64,000 bases of DNA from Amycolatopsis methanolica 239 (GCF_000739085.1 NZ_CP009110.1:2356001-2420000), one strand, 5' to 3'. Shown: positions 43,314-52,643, counted from the first letter of the stretch. Numbers and translations are program-made. Notes: a model not told the origin generated them from the letters alone.

Positions 43314-43820
43314 ATGGAGTGGACGGGCGCGCGCTACGCGGACACCCCGACGGTGGAGGTGCGGACCTGGGTGGACGCTCCGCCGGAGCGGGTGTGGGCG
43401 CTGGTCTCCGACATCGGCCTGATGCCCGCGATGAGCGACGAGCTGCAGTCGGTCGAATGGGTCGACGGCGCCACCGGTCCGGCCGTGGGCGCCCGGTTCG
43501 TCGGCCGCAGCAAGCACGAGGCGCTCGGGGAGTGGGCCACCACGTCGGAGATCGTCGAGTTCGAGCCGGGGCGGGTGTTCGCCTGGGCAGTCGGGGATCC
43601 CGCCGAACCCAGCGCGACGTGGCGGTTCCGGGTCGAGCCCCGCGACGGCGGCACCGAGCTGTCGCAGTGGATGCGGCTCGGCCCGGGGCGCTCCGGGCTG
43701 TCGCTGGCGATCGACCGGATGCCGGAGAAGGAACAGAAGATCGTGTTCGTGCGGATGCGCGAGTTCGAGCGCAACATGACCGCGACGCTGGAGTGTCTCA
43801 AGAAGCGCGCGGAAGCCTGA
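43314..43820 (+). CDS. SRPBCC family (polyketide cyclase-like) protein
   Basis: The 168-residue START-like protein shows VRTWVDAPPERVWALVSDIG, WVDGATGPAVGARFVGRS and FRVEPRDGGTELSQWMRLG, ending in a long helix REFERNMTATLECLKKR. Such proteins bind hydrophobic ligands and can be enzymes or carriers. It is coupled to the next gene by a TGATG overlap (43818-43822), so it probably works with the LLM oxidoreductase. GAGGAGGAC precedes the start. Confidence 0.88.
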   Translation: MEWTGARYADTPTVEVRTWVDAPPERVWALVSDIGLMPAMSDELQSVEWVDGATGPAVGARFVGRSKHEALGEWATTSEIVEFEPGRVFAWAVGDPAEPSATWRFRVEPRDGGTELSQWMRLGPGRSGLSLAIDRMPEKEQKIVFVRMREFERNMTATLECLKKRAEA

Positions 43821-44896
43821 TGCGCACGGCGACGACCGTCGAGGCATCCAGCGGGTTCGGCGAGGTGACGGACTTCGTGGTGGAGGCCGAGAAGCTGGGG
43901 CTCGACGTCTGCTGGGTGGCCGAGGCGTGGGGCTCCGACGGGCCGTCGGCGCTGGGCTGGTTCGCGGCGCGCACCGAGCGGATGCTGCTGGGCTCGGGGA
44001 TCATGCAGGTCGGCACCCGCACGCCGGTCGCGGTGGCGCAGACCGCGATCACACTGTCCAATCTGTCCGGTGGGCGGTTTCTGCTCGGGCTGGGCGCGTC
44101 CGGTCCGCAGGTGATCGAGGGCCTGCACGGGGTGCCGTTCGCGCGGCCGCTGGCGCGGATGCGGGAGACCGTCGAGATCGTGCGCCACGTGATCGAGGGC
44201 GGCAAGATCTCCTACTCCGGCAACGAGTTCACGATCCCGTTGCCCGGCGGGGAGGCAAAGCCGATGCGGCTGTCGATGCGCGCCGAGCACGACATCCCGG
44301 TCTACCTGGCGACGTTGTCGCCGGCGATGCTGCGGCTGACCGGCGAGATCGCGGACGGCTGGCTCGGCACGAGTTTCGTGCCGGAAGGCGCGGCGGAGGC
44401 GTACTTCGCGCACCTGGACGAGGGGCTCGCTCGCAGCGGGCGCACCCGGGCCGATCTGGACGTGTGCCAGGGCGCGGAGGTGGCGTTCGCGCCGGACGAG
44501 GACGCGCTGCGGGACATGGTGGCCGGGCGGAAGAAGGAGCTGGCGTTCAGCCTCGGCGGGATGGGCTCGGCGTCGACGAACTTCTACAACCGGGCCTACA
44601 GCAGGCAGGGATGGGCCGACGTCGCGGCCGAGGTGCGGAATCGTTGGCAGGCCGGGGATCGCGACGGCGCGGCCGCGCTGGTGACCGACGAGATGGTGCT
44701 GGGCACGACGCTGATCGGCACCGAGCCGATGGTGCGGGAGCGGCTGCGTGTGTGGCGGGACGCCGGTGTGGACACCGTGCGCCTCTACCCGGCGGGCGAC
44801 ACGCTGGACGCCCGGCTGGCGACGCTCGCCAAGGCGATCGAGCTGGTGCGTGCGCTTTCGCCCGCGGCGAAAGGGAGTGCACCGCCGACGCTGTGA
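43820..44896 (+). CDS. LLM class (probable F420-dependent) oxidoreductase
   Basis: The 358-residue luciferase-like barrel has AEKLGLDVCWVAEAWGSDG, TERMLLGSGIMQVGTRTPVA, SGGRFLLGLGASGPQVIEGL and IPVYLATLSPAMLRLTGEIA, the pattern of actinobacterial F420-dependent LLM oxidoreductases. It likely reduces or oxidises a small or lipid-derived substrate using F420 or flavin. It is coupled at both ends, to the SRPBCC gene upstream (TGATG) and to the broken hydrolase downstream (GTGA at 44893-44896). Confidence 0.88.
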   Translation: MRTATTVEASSGFGEVTDFVVEAEKLGLDVCWVAEAWGSDGPSALGWFAARTERMLLGSGIMQVGTRTPVAVAQTAITLSNLSGGRFLLGLGASGPQVIEGLHGVPFARPLARMRETVEIVRHVIEGGKISYSGNEFTIPLPGGEAKPMRLSMRAEHDIPVYLATLSPAMLRLTGEIADGWLGTSFVPEGAAEAYFAHLDEGLARSGRTRADLDVCQGAEVAFAPDEDALRDMVAGRKKELAFSLGGMGSASTNFYNRAYSRQGWADVAAEVRNRWQAGDRDGAAALVTDEMVLGTTLIGTEPMVRERLRVWRDAGVDTVRLYPAGDTLDARLATLAKAIELVRALSPAAKGSAPPTL

Positions 44897-45567
44897 CGTC
44901 TACCGTGGACGGACATGGAAACTTGAGCGGCACGGCCGCTGGTGTCCCGTGCACGGCGCTGCCACCGGCCGGGGGTGGCCGCGCGCCGGTGATCGTGACC
45001 TGGCACATGCTGGACGCGCCGTGGACCGACGCGGCGTTCGCGGCCGCGTTGCCGATGCGCGGGGTGCCGGCGTGGTGGGTCCACCTGGCCATGCCGATGT
45101 GTGGCGCGCGGATGGGTGGACGGCCGCCTGGACGCGGCGATCGAGCTCGCCCGCCGGGACGCTCTGCTGGCTTTCCTGGCGCCCTTCGTCCGCCAGGCGG
45201 CCGGGGAATTCCCGGCCGCCCTGAAGGAACTTCGCGCGCTCCCGCTGACCGAAGGCCTCGCCGGACGCCCGTACCGGTGGACGGAGGAGGCGCACCGAGT
45301 GGCGGACTCGTTCGACTATGTCGCGCGGGCCGGCGAGCTGGCTCCGGTGCCGCTGCTGCTGGTGAGCGGCGAGCGGGCCACCCGGACCTGCGTGTCGATG
45401 CCGCTGCGCTGGTCGCCCGGCTGGCGCACGCGGAGCTGGTCGATGTGCTGGAGCTGGCGCACCCGCTGGCGGAGGAACCGGGGCTGGAGCCCGCGCCTCA
45501 GCTGCCGACAGCGAAGGCGGTTGATGAGGTGCTGACGAGCTGGTTCACCCGGCAACTCGCCGCCTGA
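44893..45567 (+). pseudogene. alpha/beta-hydrolase-like gene, frameshifted and lacking the nucleophile region
   Basis: From GTG 44893 the frame reads GVPCTALPPAGGGRAPVIVT, WHMLDAPWTDAAFAAALPMR and HLAMPMCGARM, then shifts near 45113 into DGRLDAAIELARRDALLAFL and APFVRQAAGEFPAALKELRA. The sequence then jumps to GRPYRWTEEAHRVADSFDY without the expected GxSxG nucleophile-elbow segment, and shifts again near 45400 into ELAHPLAEEPGLEPAPQLPT. At least two frame breaks plus a deletion make it inactive. It was the last gene of the SRPBCC/LLM unit. Confidence 0.75.
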
Positions 45568-45617
45568 CAGGCCGCGGTCGCCTCTTCGCGGATGACTCCC
45601 CAGGCGGCGGGCCGGCG

Positions 45618-45788
45618 ATCTTCGTCGCACTGCGCGCCCGCGACGAAGGCCTGCACTCCGGGCTCATCGCGGAGATCCTCACCAGCCCGGACGCGATCGA
45701 GGGCGTCACATCGTTCGTCCAGTGTCGCGAACCGGACTTCCCCGGGCGCGTCAGCACCGACCTGCCGGGGTACCTGCCCTGGCGCTGA
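45618..45788 (+). pseudogene. C-terminal remnant, possibly of an enoyl-CoA hydratase
   Basis: A 56-codon open stretch without a start reads IFVALRARDEGLHSGLIAEI, LTSPDAIEGVTSFVQCREPD and FPGRVSTDLPGYLPWR, then stop. The EGVTSFVQ.R.P.FPGR ending resembles crotonase-family C-termini, but the assignment is tentative. It is squeezed between the broken hydrolase and the ABC-F gene and lacks everything upstream. Confidence 0.45.
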
Positions 45789-45803
45789 AGTTAGGGTTGG
45801 CCG

Positions 45804-47441
45804 GTGAGTGCGACCCTCCAGGCCAAGGACCTGATCGCGGGGCACGGGCACCGCACCCTCTTCTCCGGTCTCGACCTGGTGGTCGCGCCGGGTGACGTCG
45901 TCGGGCTGGTCGGCGTGAACGGCGCGGGCAAGTCCACACTGCTGCGGATCCTCGCCGGGGTGGACAAGCCCGAGGCGGGCGAGGTCCGGCTCACCCCGCC
46001 GACGGCGACCGTCGGGTACCTGCCGCAGGAACCGGAACGCAGGCCGGGCGAGTCGGTGCGCGAGTTCCTCGCCCGGCGCACGTCGGTCGCGGCGGCGCAG
46101 GCCGAGCTGGACGCGGCCACCGAAGCGCTGACCGCGGGCGCCGACGGAGCCGACGACCGCTACGCCGTCGCCCTCGACCGGTGGCTGGCGCTGGGCGGTG
46201 CGGACCTCGACCACCGCGCCGAGGAGGTCGCGGTCGAGCTGGGGCTGTCGGTGGACCTCGACCAGCCCATGACGTCGCTGTCCGGCGGGCAGGCCGCTCG
46301 TGCCGGGCTCGCGTCGCTGCTGCTCAGCCGCTACGACGTGTTCCTGCTGGACGAGCCGACGAACGACCTCGACCTGGACGGCCTGGCGCGGCTCGAGCGG
46401 TTCGTCACCGGGCTGCGCGCGGCGACCGTGCTGGTCAGCCACGATCGGGAGTTCCTCGCCCGCACCGTCGACCAGGTGCTGGAGCTGGACCTGCCGCAGC
46501 AGCAGGTGCGGCTCTACGGCGGCGGGTACGAGTCGTACCTGGAGGAGCGCGCCGTGGCGCGGCGGCACGCGCGCGAGAACTACGAGGAGTACGCGGCGAC
46601 GCGCGCTTCGCTGGAGGAGCGGGCGCGCACGCAGCGGGCCTGGATGGAGAAGGGCGTCCGCAACGCCCGCCGCAAGGCGGCGGACAACGACAAGGCGGGC
46701 CGTAAGTTCCGCGCGGAGGCCACCGAGAAGCAGGCCGCGAAGGCCCGCCAGACCGACCGGATGATCGAACGGCTGGACGTCGTCGAGGAGCCGCGCAAGG
46801 AGTGGGAGCTGCGGATGGAGATCGCCGCGGCCCCGCGAGCCGGTGCGGTCGTGGCGACGCTGCGGGGTGCCGTGGTCCGGCGCGACGCGTTCACCCTCGG
46901 GCCGGTGGACCTGCAGATCGACTGGGCTGACCGGGTGGCGATCACCGGCGCGAACGGGGCCGGGAAGTCGACGCTGCTGGCCGCGCTGCTCGGGCGGGTG
47001 CCGCTCGACGCCGGGTCGGCGGCGCTGGGGGCCGGGGTGGAGGTCGGCGAGGTCGACCAGGCGCGCCGGCTGTTCCTCGGCGACCTGCCGCTGGCCGAGG
47101 CGTTCGCGCGGGAGGTTCCGTCCCTCGCCGACGCCGACGTCCGGACGCTGCTCGCGAAGTTCGGCCTGGCGGCCGCGCACGTGCTCCGCCCCGCGGCGAC
47201 GCTGTCCCCGGGCGAACGGACCCGCGCGGCGCTCGCACTGCTGCAGGCGCGCGGGGTGAACCTTCTGGTCCTGGACGAGCCGACCAACCACCTCGACCTG
47301 CCTGCCATCGAGCAGCTGGAGTCCGCTTTGGACAGCTACCGGGGCACGCTGCTGCTGGTGACCCACGACCGGCGCATGCTGGAGGCGGTCCACGTGACCC
47401 GGCGGCTGGAGGTCGTGGACGGCAAGGTCACCGAGACGTGA
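45804..47441 (+). CDS. ABC-F family ATPase
   Basis: The 545-residue soluble protein has two ATPase cassettes without membrane domains: Walker A GVNGAGKSTLLRIL, signature LSGGQAARAGLASLL and Walker B VFLLDEPTNDLDLDG in the first; GANGAGKSTLLAAL, LSPGERTRAALALL and LLVLDEPTNHLDLPA in the second. A charged linker between them (ARTQRAWMEKGVRNARRKAA, DNDKAGRKFRAEATEK) is the ABC-F P-site tRNA interaction motif region. ABC-F proteins act on ribosomes in translation or antibiotic protection. GTG 45804 follows a leaderless -10 box TAGGGT at 45792. Confidence 0.93.
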   Translation: MSATLQAKDLIAGHGHRTLFSGLDLVVAPGDVVGLVGVNGAGKSTLLRILAGVDKPEAGEVRLTPPTATVGYLPQEPERRPGESVREFLARRTSVAAAQAELDAATEALTAGADGADDRYAVALDRWLALGGADLDHRAEEVAVELGLSVDLDQPMTSLSGGQAARAGLASLLLSRYDVFLLDEPTNDLDLDGLARLERFVTGLRAATVLVSHDREFLARTVDQVLELDLPQQQVRLYGGGYESYLEERAVARRHARENYEEYAATRASLEERARTQRAWMEKGVRNARRKAADNDKAGRKFRAEATEKQAAKARQTDRMIERLDVVEEPRKEWELRMEIAAAPRAGAVVATLRGAVVRRDAFTLGPVDLQIDWADRVAITGANGAGKSTLLAALLGRVPLDAGSAALGAGVEVGEVDQARRLFLGDLPLAEAFAREVPSLADADVRTLLAKFGLAAAHVLRPAATLSPGERTRAALALLQARGVNLLVLDEPTNHLDLPAIEQLESALDSYRGTLLLVTHDRRMLEAVHVTRRLEVVDGKVTET

Positions 47442-47527
47442 GCCGTGAGTTTCTCCGCGCCCGCGACGAGCTGACGCACCCGGGCAGTGGGCGCACGCTG
47501 CGGCGATATCGGTTCACGTATCGCCGC
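47438..47527 (+). pseudogene. possible short gene start behind the ABC-F gene
   Basis: GTG 47438 overlaps the ABC-F stop (GTGA), and about 30 codons, SREFLRARDELTHPGSGRTL and RRYRFTYRRR, look protein-like before the frame drifts into the penicillin-binding gene region. It may be the N-terminal piece of a deleted gene. No family is recognised. Confidence 0.25.
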
Positions 47528-47582
47528 CGGTGTGGCGTGGTCTTCTTGGACAGGCGTACCACTCTGGTGCTGGGGTGGCGCC

Positions 47583-48955
47583 ATGAGAACGAAGAAGTGG
47601 CTGCTGACCTGCGGCGTGCTCGCGGTGATCGCGATCGTCACGGCAGCGATCGTGGTCCTGTGTGGTCGCCCGGACAGCACACCCGCTGGGGACGATGTCG
47701 CGGCTGCCGTGGGGCAGTACCTGCGCACGTGGTCCGACGGCGACGACCGGCAGGCCGGTGCGCTGACCGATGATCCCCGTGGCGCCGGCGCGGCGCTCGC
47801 CGCCTCCCGGTCGGGTCTCGGGGCCTCCGCGGTGACGGCGACGCTCCAGGGCGTCAGCGGCGATTCCGCGCGCGTCCGTGTCAAGTGGACACTGGGGGCA
47901 GGGCCGGGTGTGGACCTACGACAACGTGCTGACCGTCGTCGCGGGCGACGGCGCGCCACGCGTGCACTTCACCCCGGCGGCGATCCACCCGAAGCTCGGC
48001 GAGGGTGACCGTCCGCGCCGCGGCCACCGGGGCCGCCCTGGTCGACCGGGACGGCAAGCCGTTGCTGCGGTGGGGCGCCGGTGGCCCGGAGGCCGTCGAA
48101 CCGTCGCTCGCGCCGTTGATCCTGCCCGGCCTGCTCGCGGACGGCGGCACCGCGTGGACCGTGTCGCGGATCAACCGGCAGGGCCGGGAAGAAGTGCTAC
48201 ACCACGCTGGGCAGGCGCCCGCCGCGCCGATGAGAACCACGTTGAGCAGCGCCGTGCAGCAGGCGGCGCAGGCGGCGGTGGACGGTGCGGCGGGGCCCGC
48301 GATGCTGGTCGCGATCCAGCCGTCCACCGGGGACATCCTGGCCGTGGCGCAGGACCTGCTCTCCTTCCCCTCGCTGCCGTTGCACTCGGCGTTCGCGCAC
48401 TCGTGCAACACGACCTTCGCGCAGCTGGCTTCGCGGCTGCCCGCGGACGGGCTGGCCGAGGCGGCCGGACGGCCGGGCCTGAACGCCGACTTCACCATCC
48501 CGGGCATCACCACCGAGGCGGGCAAGGTGGTTCCCGCGACCGGATCGGCCGATCAGGTCCAGTCGGCGATCGGCCAGGGCTCGGTGCAGGCCAGCCCGTT
48601 CGGGCTCGCGTTGATGGCGGCGACTGTCGCCTCAGGCGAATCCGTGACGCCGCAACTGGTTCGCGACCGCCCTACGACGGTCAACGAGGGTTACACCGCT
48701 CCGCCCCGGGAGGTGATCGGCGAGTTGCGGACGATGATGCGGGAGGTCGTCACCGGCGGAACCGCAAGCGGTCTGCGGGCGAGCGGAACCGTGCACGGCA
48801 AGACCGGCACGGCGCAGTACGGCGACGGCAGCCAGGCGAACGGCTGGTTCGTGGGCTACCAGGGGGATGTCGCGTTCTCGGTGCTGACGCTCGCGAGCAA
48901 CTCGTCGAAGCCCGCCGTCGCACTGTCCGCGGCCTTCCTGAACCGCCTGTCCTGA
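47583..48955 (+). pseudogene. penicillin-binding transpeptidase with MecA_N-like domain, missing its SxxK motif
   Basis: The start is normal: one transmembrane anchor (WLLTCGVLAVIAIVTAAIVV) and an NTF2-like domain (DDVAAAVGQYLRTWSDGDDR). Frame breaks occur at a G run near 47900 (into RVWTYDNVLTVVAGDG) and near 48003 (into AAATGAALVDRDGKPLLRWG). The transpeptidase domain reads VAIQPSTGDILAVAQ, then jumps to PSLPLHSAFAHSCNTTFAQL, omitting the PGSTFK-type catalytic serine region of roughly 60-70 residues. The SCN and KTG (VHGKTGTAQYGDG) motifs remain. Without Ser-x-x-K it cannot crosslink peptidoglycan. Confidence 0.85.
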
Positions 48956-49061
48956 CCGCCGCGCGGTCCGAAACATCCGCTTCGCGCCCCGTTCACCCTG
49001 GCGACCGGCTCCATCTACCGGCGGTGGCTAGACAGTGTCCGTGCCAGAGAAGGGAAAACCG

Positions 49062-49904
49062 ATGAGACGACTGCTGTTGCTGTTCTTCGCCGTCGTGGTG
49101 GCCGGGGGCGCGCTGCCGGCCGCCGCGGCGCCATGGGTGCAGCCGCTCGAGCACGCCCACGCCCACAACGACTACGAGCACGACCGCCCGCTGGCGGACG
49201 CCCTCGATCACGGCTTCACCTCGGTCGAGGCCGACGTGTGGCTGGTGGACGGCGAGCTGCGGGTGGCGCACGACCTGGTCGACGCGCGGCCTGGCCGCAC
49301 CCTGACCAGCCTGTACCTGAAGCCGCTCGCCGAGCGGGTGCACGCAGGCGGCGGCCGGGTCTACCCGCGGTGGCGTGAGTCGTTCCAGCTGCTGATCGAC
49401 ATCAAGAGCGACGGCCCGTCGACGTACCGGGCGGTGGACGCGGCGCTGCGCGAATTCCGGTTCATGCTCACGCAGTGGACCAACGGGCACGAGCGGAGCG
49501 GCGCGGTTGAGGTGGTCATCAGCGGCAACCGGCCGCGTGCGGACATGCTGGCGCAGCGCAGCCGGCTGGCGGGCTACGACGGGCGGCTGGCCGACCTGGG
49601 CACCGGCACGCCGGCGGGTTTCATGCCGCTGGTGAGCGACAACTGGTCCAACGTCTTCATGTGGCAGGGCGTGGGCCCGATGCCGGCGGCCGAGCGCGCG
49701 AAGCTGCATGGGATCGTCGCGCAGGCGCACGAGGCCGGCTACCGGATCCGCTTCTGGGCGACGCCCGACACGCCGGGCGCCGCGCGGGAGGCGGTCTGGC
49801 GGGAGCTGCTGGCGGCCGCGGTGGACCACATCAACACCGACGACCTGGCCGGGCTGCGGGAGTTCCTGCTGGTGAACGACGCAGCCGAACGCGCCGCGGC
49901 TTGA
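49062..49904 (+). CDS. secreted PLC-like phosphodiesterase (AIM6-like)
   Basis: The 280-residue protein has a Sec signal (MRRLLLLFFAVVVAGGALPA, cleaved after AAA). The mature part is a PI-PLC/GDPD-type barrel: LEHAHAHNDYEHDRPLADAL with the first catalytic His, GFTSVEADVWLVDGELRVAH with metal-type Glu/Asp and the second His, and LLIDIKSDGPSTYRAVD. The H-A-H-N-D-Y motif resembles the AIM6 and bacterial phosphatidylinositol-PLC-like group. It may cleave phosphodiester headgroups outside the cell. ATG 49062 follows AGAAGGGAAAACCG. Confidence 0.87.
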   Translation: MRRLLLLFFAVVVAGGALPAAAAPWVQPLEHAHAHNDYEHDRPLADALDHGFTSVEADVWLVDGELRVAHDLVDARPGRTLTSLYLKPLAERVHAGGGRVYPRWRESFQLLIDIKSDGPSTYRAVDAALREFRFMLTQWTNGHERSGAVEVVISGNRPRADMLAQRSRLAGYDGRLADLGTGTPAGFMPLVSDNWSNVFMWQGVGPMPAAERAKLHGIVAQAHEAGYRIRFWATPDTPGAAREAVWRELLAAAVDHINTDDLAGLREFLLVNDAAERAAA

Positions 49905-50007
49905 TCTGAGCTGTTTCACCGTCGGGATAGCTGAGTGCGGGCGGCGGTTTCGTCTCGGGAACCTCACCGCCCACTGCGACCCGGCCGAGCGCAACGCGGC
50001 TAGGTCC

Positions 50008-50044
50008 GGTTGGTGAGGGTGGCGCGAGCCACCCCCCACCAACC
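50008..50044. terminator. bidirectional hairpin between convergent genes
   Basis: GGTTGGTG and GGGTGGC (50008-50023) pair with GCCACCC and CACCAACC (50028-50044), a ~16-bp stem with a 4-nt loop GCGA and minor asymmetry. It separates the PLC-like gene from the convergent NLP gene. Confidence 0.75.
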
Positions 50045-50052
50045 GCCCGGAA

Positions 50053-50805
50053 CTACGCCGCCGGGTCGAAGGGAATCCCCGCGGGCTTGGCCTTGGCCAG
50101 ATTGCTCGCGAAAGCGCTGTCCTTGATCGCGAAGCTCGCCGATCCGAAGTCGGCCGACATCAGGCGGTCCCGGATGCCCGCCGGGTAGTTGTCCCAGCTC
50201 ACCAGGTCCGGGTACTGCCACGTGCCGTAGTGGTTCTCCGGCGTCTCGGTCATCCCCGCGAGCCGGAAGCAGTGCGTGCTCGCGCCGTCCTTGTGGTAGA
50301 CGACCTTCGCGTGCGTGCCCTCCCAGCCGACCTGCGCGCGCGGGTAGGTGGAGTACTCGCCGTGCGCGGACACCGACACGTACTGCGCCTGGCCGTTGCT
50401 CACCCAGACCACCACGTGCTCGATGTCGTGCCGGTGCCCGCAGCAGTCGATGCCCGGCACCGCCTGGTCCTTCTCGAAGTACAGGTCGTAGACGTAGGCG
50501 CACCAGCCGTTGTCGCACTTCGACCGCGAGTACGAATTGGTGTTGTCCAAATCGGACTGGTCGTGGCAGTTCCCGTTCAGGGCACCGGAGTTGTTGAGCC
50601 CCGGGTTGAGCGTGCCGTCCGGACCGATGGCAGGCGTCGGGTAGCAGCCGTCGCCGTCGTAGTCGAACGCGGGCTGCCACTTGCCGTCCTCGGCGGCGTA
50701 GCTCGCGGGAAGCGCTGTCGGCGGCTCGGCCCACGCGGCGGCCGGCAGCAGGACGGTGAACAGGGTCGCGATCACGGTGACGACGGCGGCTCTTCTCGCG
50801 CGCAT
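50053..50805 (-). CDS. NPP1/NLP family secreted protein (necrosis-inducing type)
   Basis: The 250-residue protein has a Sec signal ending AAAWA and a mature NPP1 domain: CHDQSDLDNTNSYSRSKCDN, WCAYVYDLYFEKDQAVPG and the heptapeptide GHRHDIE (123-129), which matches the NLP metal-binding motif GHRHDWE except Trp to Ile. Later parts include HAKVVYHKDGASTHCFRLAG and GTWQYPDLVSWDNYPAGIRD. NLPs bind plant sphingolipids and permeabilise membranes; in soil actinomycetes their role is not settled. ATG 50805 has GGGAAAGGTCAG upstream. Cys pairs suggest disulphides. Confidence 0.9.
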   Translation of the reverse strand: MRARRAAVVTVIATLFTVLLPAAAWAEPPTALPASYAAEDGKWQPAFDYDGDGCYPTPAIGPDGTLNPGLNNSGALNGNCHDQSDLDNTNSYSRSKCDNGWCAYVYDLYFEKDQAVPGIDCCGHRHDIEHVVVWVSNGQAQYVSVSAHGEYSTYPRAQVGWEGTHAKVVYHKDGASTHCFRLAGMTETPENHYGTWQYPDLVSWDNYPAGIRDRLMSADFGSASFAIKDSAFASNLAKAKPAGIPFDPAA

Positions 50806-50949
50806 GGCTGACCTTTCCCTCGGCGATCTCGTGGGAAAGTACCGGGAATTGATCCACAGCCGGGGGTCGCGTGCGTGAACAAGTGCTTACGGGCCGCTCC
50901 CGACGTGCGCTACTCTCCAGTAGGTAGCCGCTTCCAACGGAGGAAGACC

Positions 50950-52158
50950 ATGCGTGCTCGCGCGTTCCTGCTCGGTGCCCTCATGCTCGCCGCCGCGCCG
51001 ACGGCCGCCACCGCCGAGCCGGGCCTGCAGGAGGTCCTGCTCGTCGGCAACAACTGGGAGGGCACGGCCGACGTCCTCGCCTCGACCGGGGACTTCCACC
51101 GCATCGGGCGGATCGACGTCGTCCCCGACAAGGACGATCGGCTGCGCGAGATCTACCTCAACCCGGTCCGGCTCGCGTTCTTCCTCGGCATCCGCGAGAC
51201 CGTGGGGGAGGGGCACGACCAGTTGGTCGACGACATGTACTCGACCCCCGACGGCTCGGCGATCGTGGTGTCCCGCCCCAGTTTCGCCGACGTGGTCTCG
51301 ATCGACACCGGCACCGGCGCGGTCAACTGGCGCTTCCCGGTCTCCGGTTTCCGCGCCGACCACATGGCCGTCTCGCCGGACGGGCTGCGAGTCGCGGTGT
51401 CGGCGTCCACCGGCAACCGGGTGCACGTGCTGGACATTCGCACCGGCGCGGAACTCGGCTCTTTCGCCACCGGGGACAAGCCGCACGAAAACGTCTTCTC
51501 CGCCGACGGCCGGTACCTGTGGAACATGTCGATCGGCGAGGTCAACAACGACCTCGACGCCCCGTTCCTGGACCCGCTGAAGGGCGATCGCCGCATCACC
51601 GTGGTCGACGCCACGACGTTCCAGCAGGTGCGGATCGTCGACATGCGGCCGCGGCTGGACGAGTTCGGGGCCGACCACTCCGACGCGGTGCGCCCGGTCG
51701 TGTTCAGCCCGGACGAGTCGGTGCTCTACTTCCAGGTGTCGTTCTTCAACGGCTTCTTCGAGTACGACGTGCCCGGCGACCGGATCACGCGCGTGAAGAC
51801 GCTGCCGGAGAACCCGGCGACCAGCGACGACCGCACCACGTTCGTCAACGACTCGCGCCACCACGGCCTGTCGATGAACCCCGCGGGCACGAAGCTGTGC
51901 GTGGCGGGCACGATGGACGACTACGCGACGGTGGTCGACCGCGCCACCCTGCGGGAGGATCCGCTGGTGACGGCGAGCAAGCCGTACTGGGCCACGGTCA
52001 GCGGCGACGGCGCCGCGTGCGTCATCTCCGAGAGCGGGACCGACCAGGTGACCGCGATCGACTTCGCGACCGGGCGGAAGATCACGTCCGTGCCGGTCGG
52101 CGACCACCCGCAGCGGGTGCGGCTGGCCCACCTCCCGGCGGGCTGGACCGGGGCCTGA
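50950..52158 (+). CDS. secreted YncE-like beta-propeller protein
   Basis: The 402-residue protein has a Sec signal (ARAFLLGALMLAAAPTAATA) and repeated propeller blades: STPDGSAIVVSRPSFADVVS, DHMAVSPDGLRVAVSASTGN, NVFSADGRYLWNMSIGE, VVFSPDESVLYFQVSFFNGF and HHGLSMNPAGTKLCVAGTM. This fits the YncE/cytochrome-D1-like propeller family, whose members bind ligands or quinone cofactors outside the membrane. ATG 50950 follows GGAGGAAGACC. It is divergent from the NLP gene with ~145 bp between them, so they may share regulation. Confidence 0.85.
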   Translation: MRARAFLLGALMLAAAPTAATAEPGLQEVLLVGNNWEGTADVLASTGDFHRIGRIDVVPDKDDRLREIYLNPVRLAFFLGIRETVGEGHDQLVDDMYSTPDGSAIVVSRPSFADVVSIDTGTGAVNWRFPVSGFRADHMAVSPDGLRVAVSASTGNRVHVLDIRTGAELGSFATGDKPHENVFSADGRYLWNMSIGEVNNDLDAPFLDPLKGDRRITVVDATTFQQVRIVDMRPRLDEFGADHSDAVRPVVFSPDESVLYFQVSFFNGFFEYDVPGDRITRVKTLPENPATSDDRTTFVNDSRHHGLSMNPAGTKLCVAGTMDDYATVVDRATLREDPLVTASKPYWATVSGDGAACVISESGTDQVTAIDFATGRKITSVPVGDHPQRVRLAHLPAGWTGA

Positions 52159-52163
52159 CCGCT

Positions 52164-52643
52164 CAGGACTTCTTGCGGCGCGCGGTGGCCGAGCGCGGCG
52201 GAGCGGCGCGCATCCGCTCGCGTAACCGGAGTGAGCGGGCGCTCGGTCAATCGCCCGCCCGGCGGGCAACTCAACTCAGCGCGGTGACGGTGGCCGTTGC
52301 ACGCGCTGCCCTGCGCGGTCACGGCGAAGCGCTCCGCCACGTACTTCAGCACAGTGCCGGCATGCGCGTCCAGCGCGGCGGCCTGCGCGACGGGATCGCC
52401 GGCCTCGAACGCCGCGGTGCCCTGGCGGAACAGCGGATCGTCGTCCTCGTAGTCGGCGGCGGAGACGACCAGCAGGTCGTACTCAAGTCCGAGCTCGACG
52501 CGGACGTGCCCGGGGCCGGGCGAGGTGAGTCCGGCGTAGACGGTCGAGGTGAAACCGTGCGCGGCGGCGGGCGCGGCGGTCAGGACGGGAGCCACGGCCG
52601 CGGCGGCGAAAGCGAAAGCGGCACCTCGGAGGGGACGGGACAT
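52164..52643 (-). pseudogene. secreted/membrane protein with N-terminal and extreme C-terminal pieces joined
   Basis: From ATG 52643 the protein begins with a signal (LRGAAFAFAAAAVAPVLTAA) and AHGFTSTVYAGLTSPGPGHV, RVELGLEYDLLVVSAADYED, AAALDAHAGTVLKYVAERFA. After ~105 residues the sequence loses sense (near 52290), and the only natural-looking ending is ERMRAAPPRSATARRKKS in another frame, stopping at 52164. The middle, probably with membrane helices, is absent. It resembles an actinobacterial secreted/HupE-like membrane protein, but the family call is weak. Confidence 0.5.

Noticed and set aside
45592-45807. A 71-codon Ser/Arg-rich frame beside the hydratase-like remnant
   Set aside because: It is in the wrong frame relative to the natural-looking ending DFPGRVSTDLPGYLPWR and has no plausible protein character.
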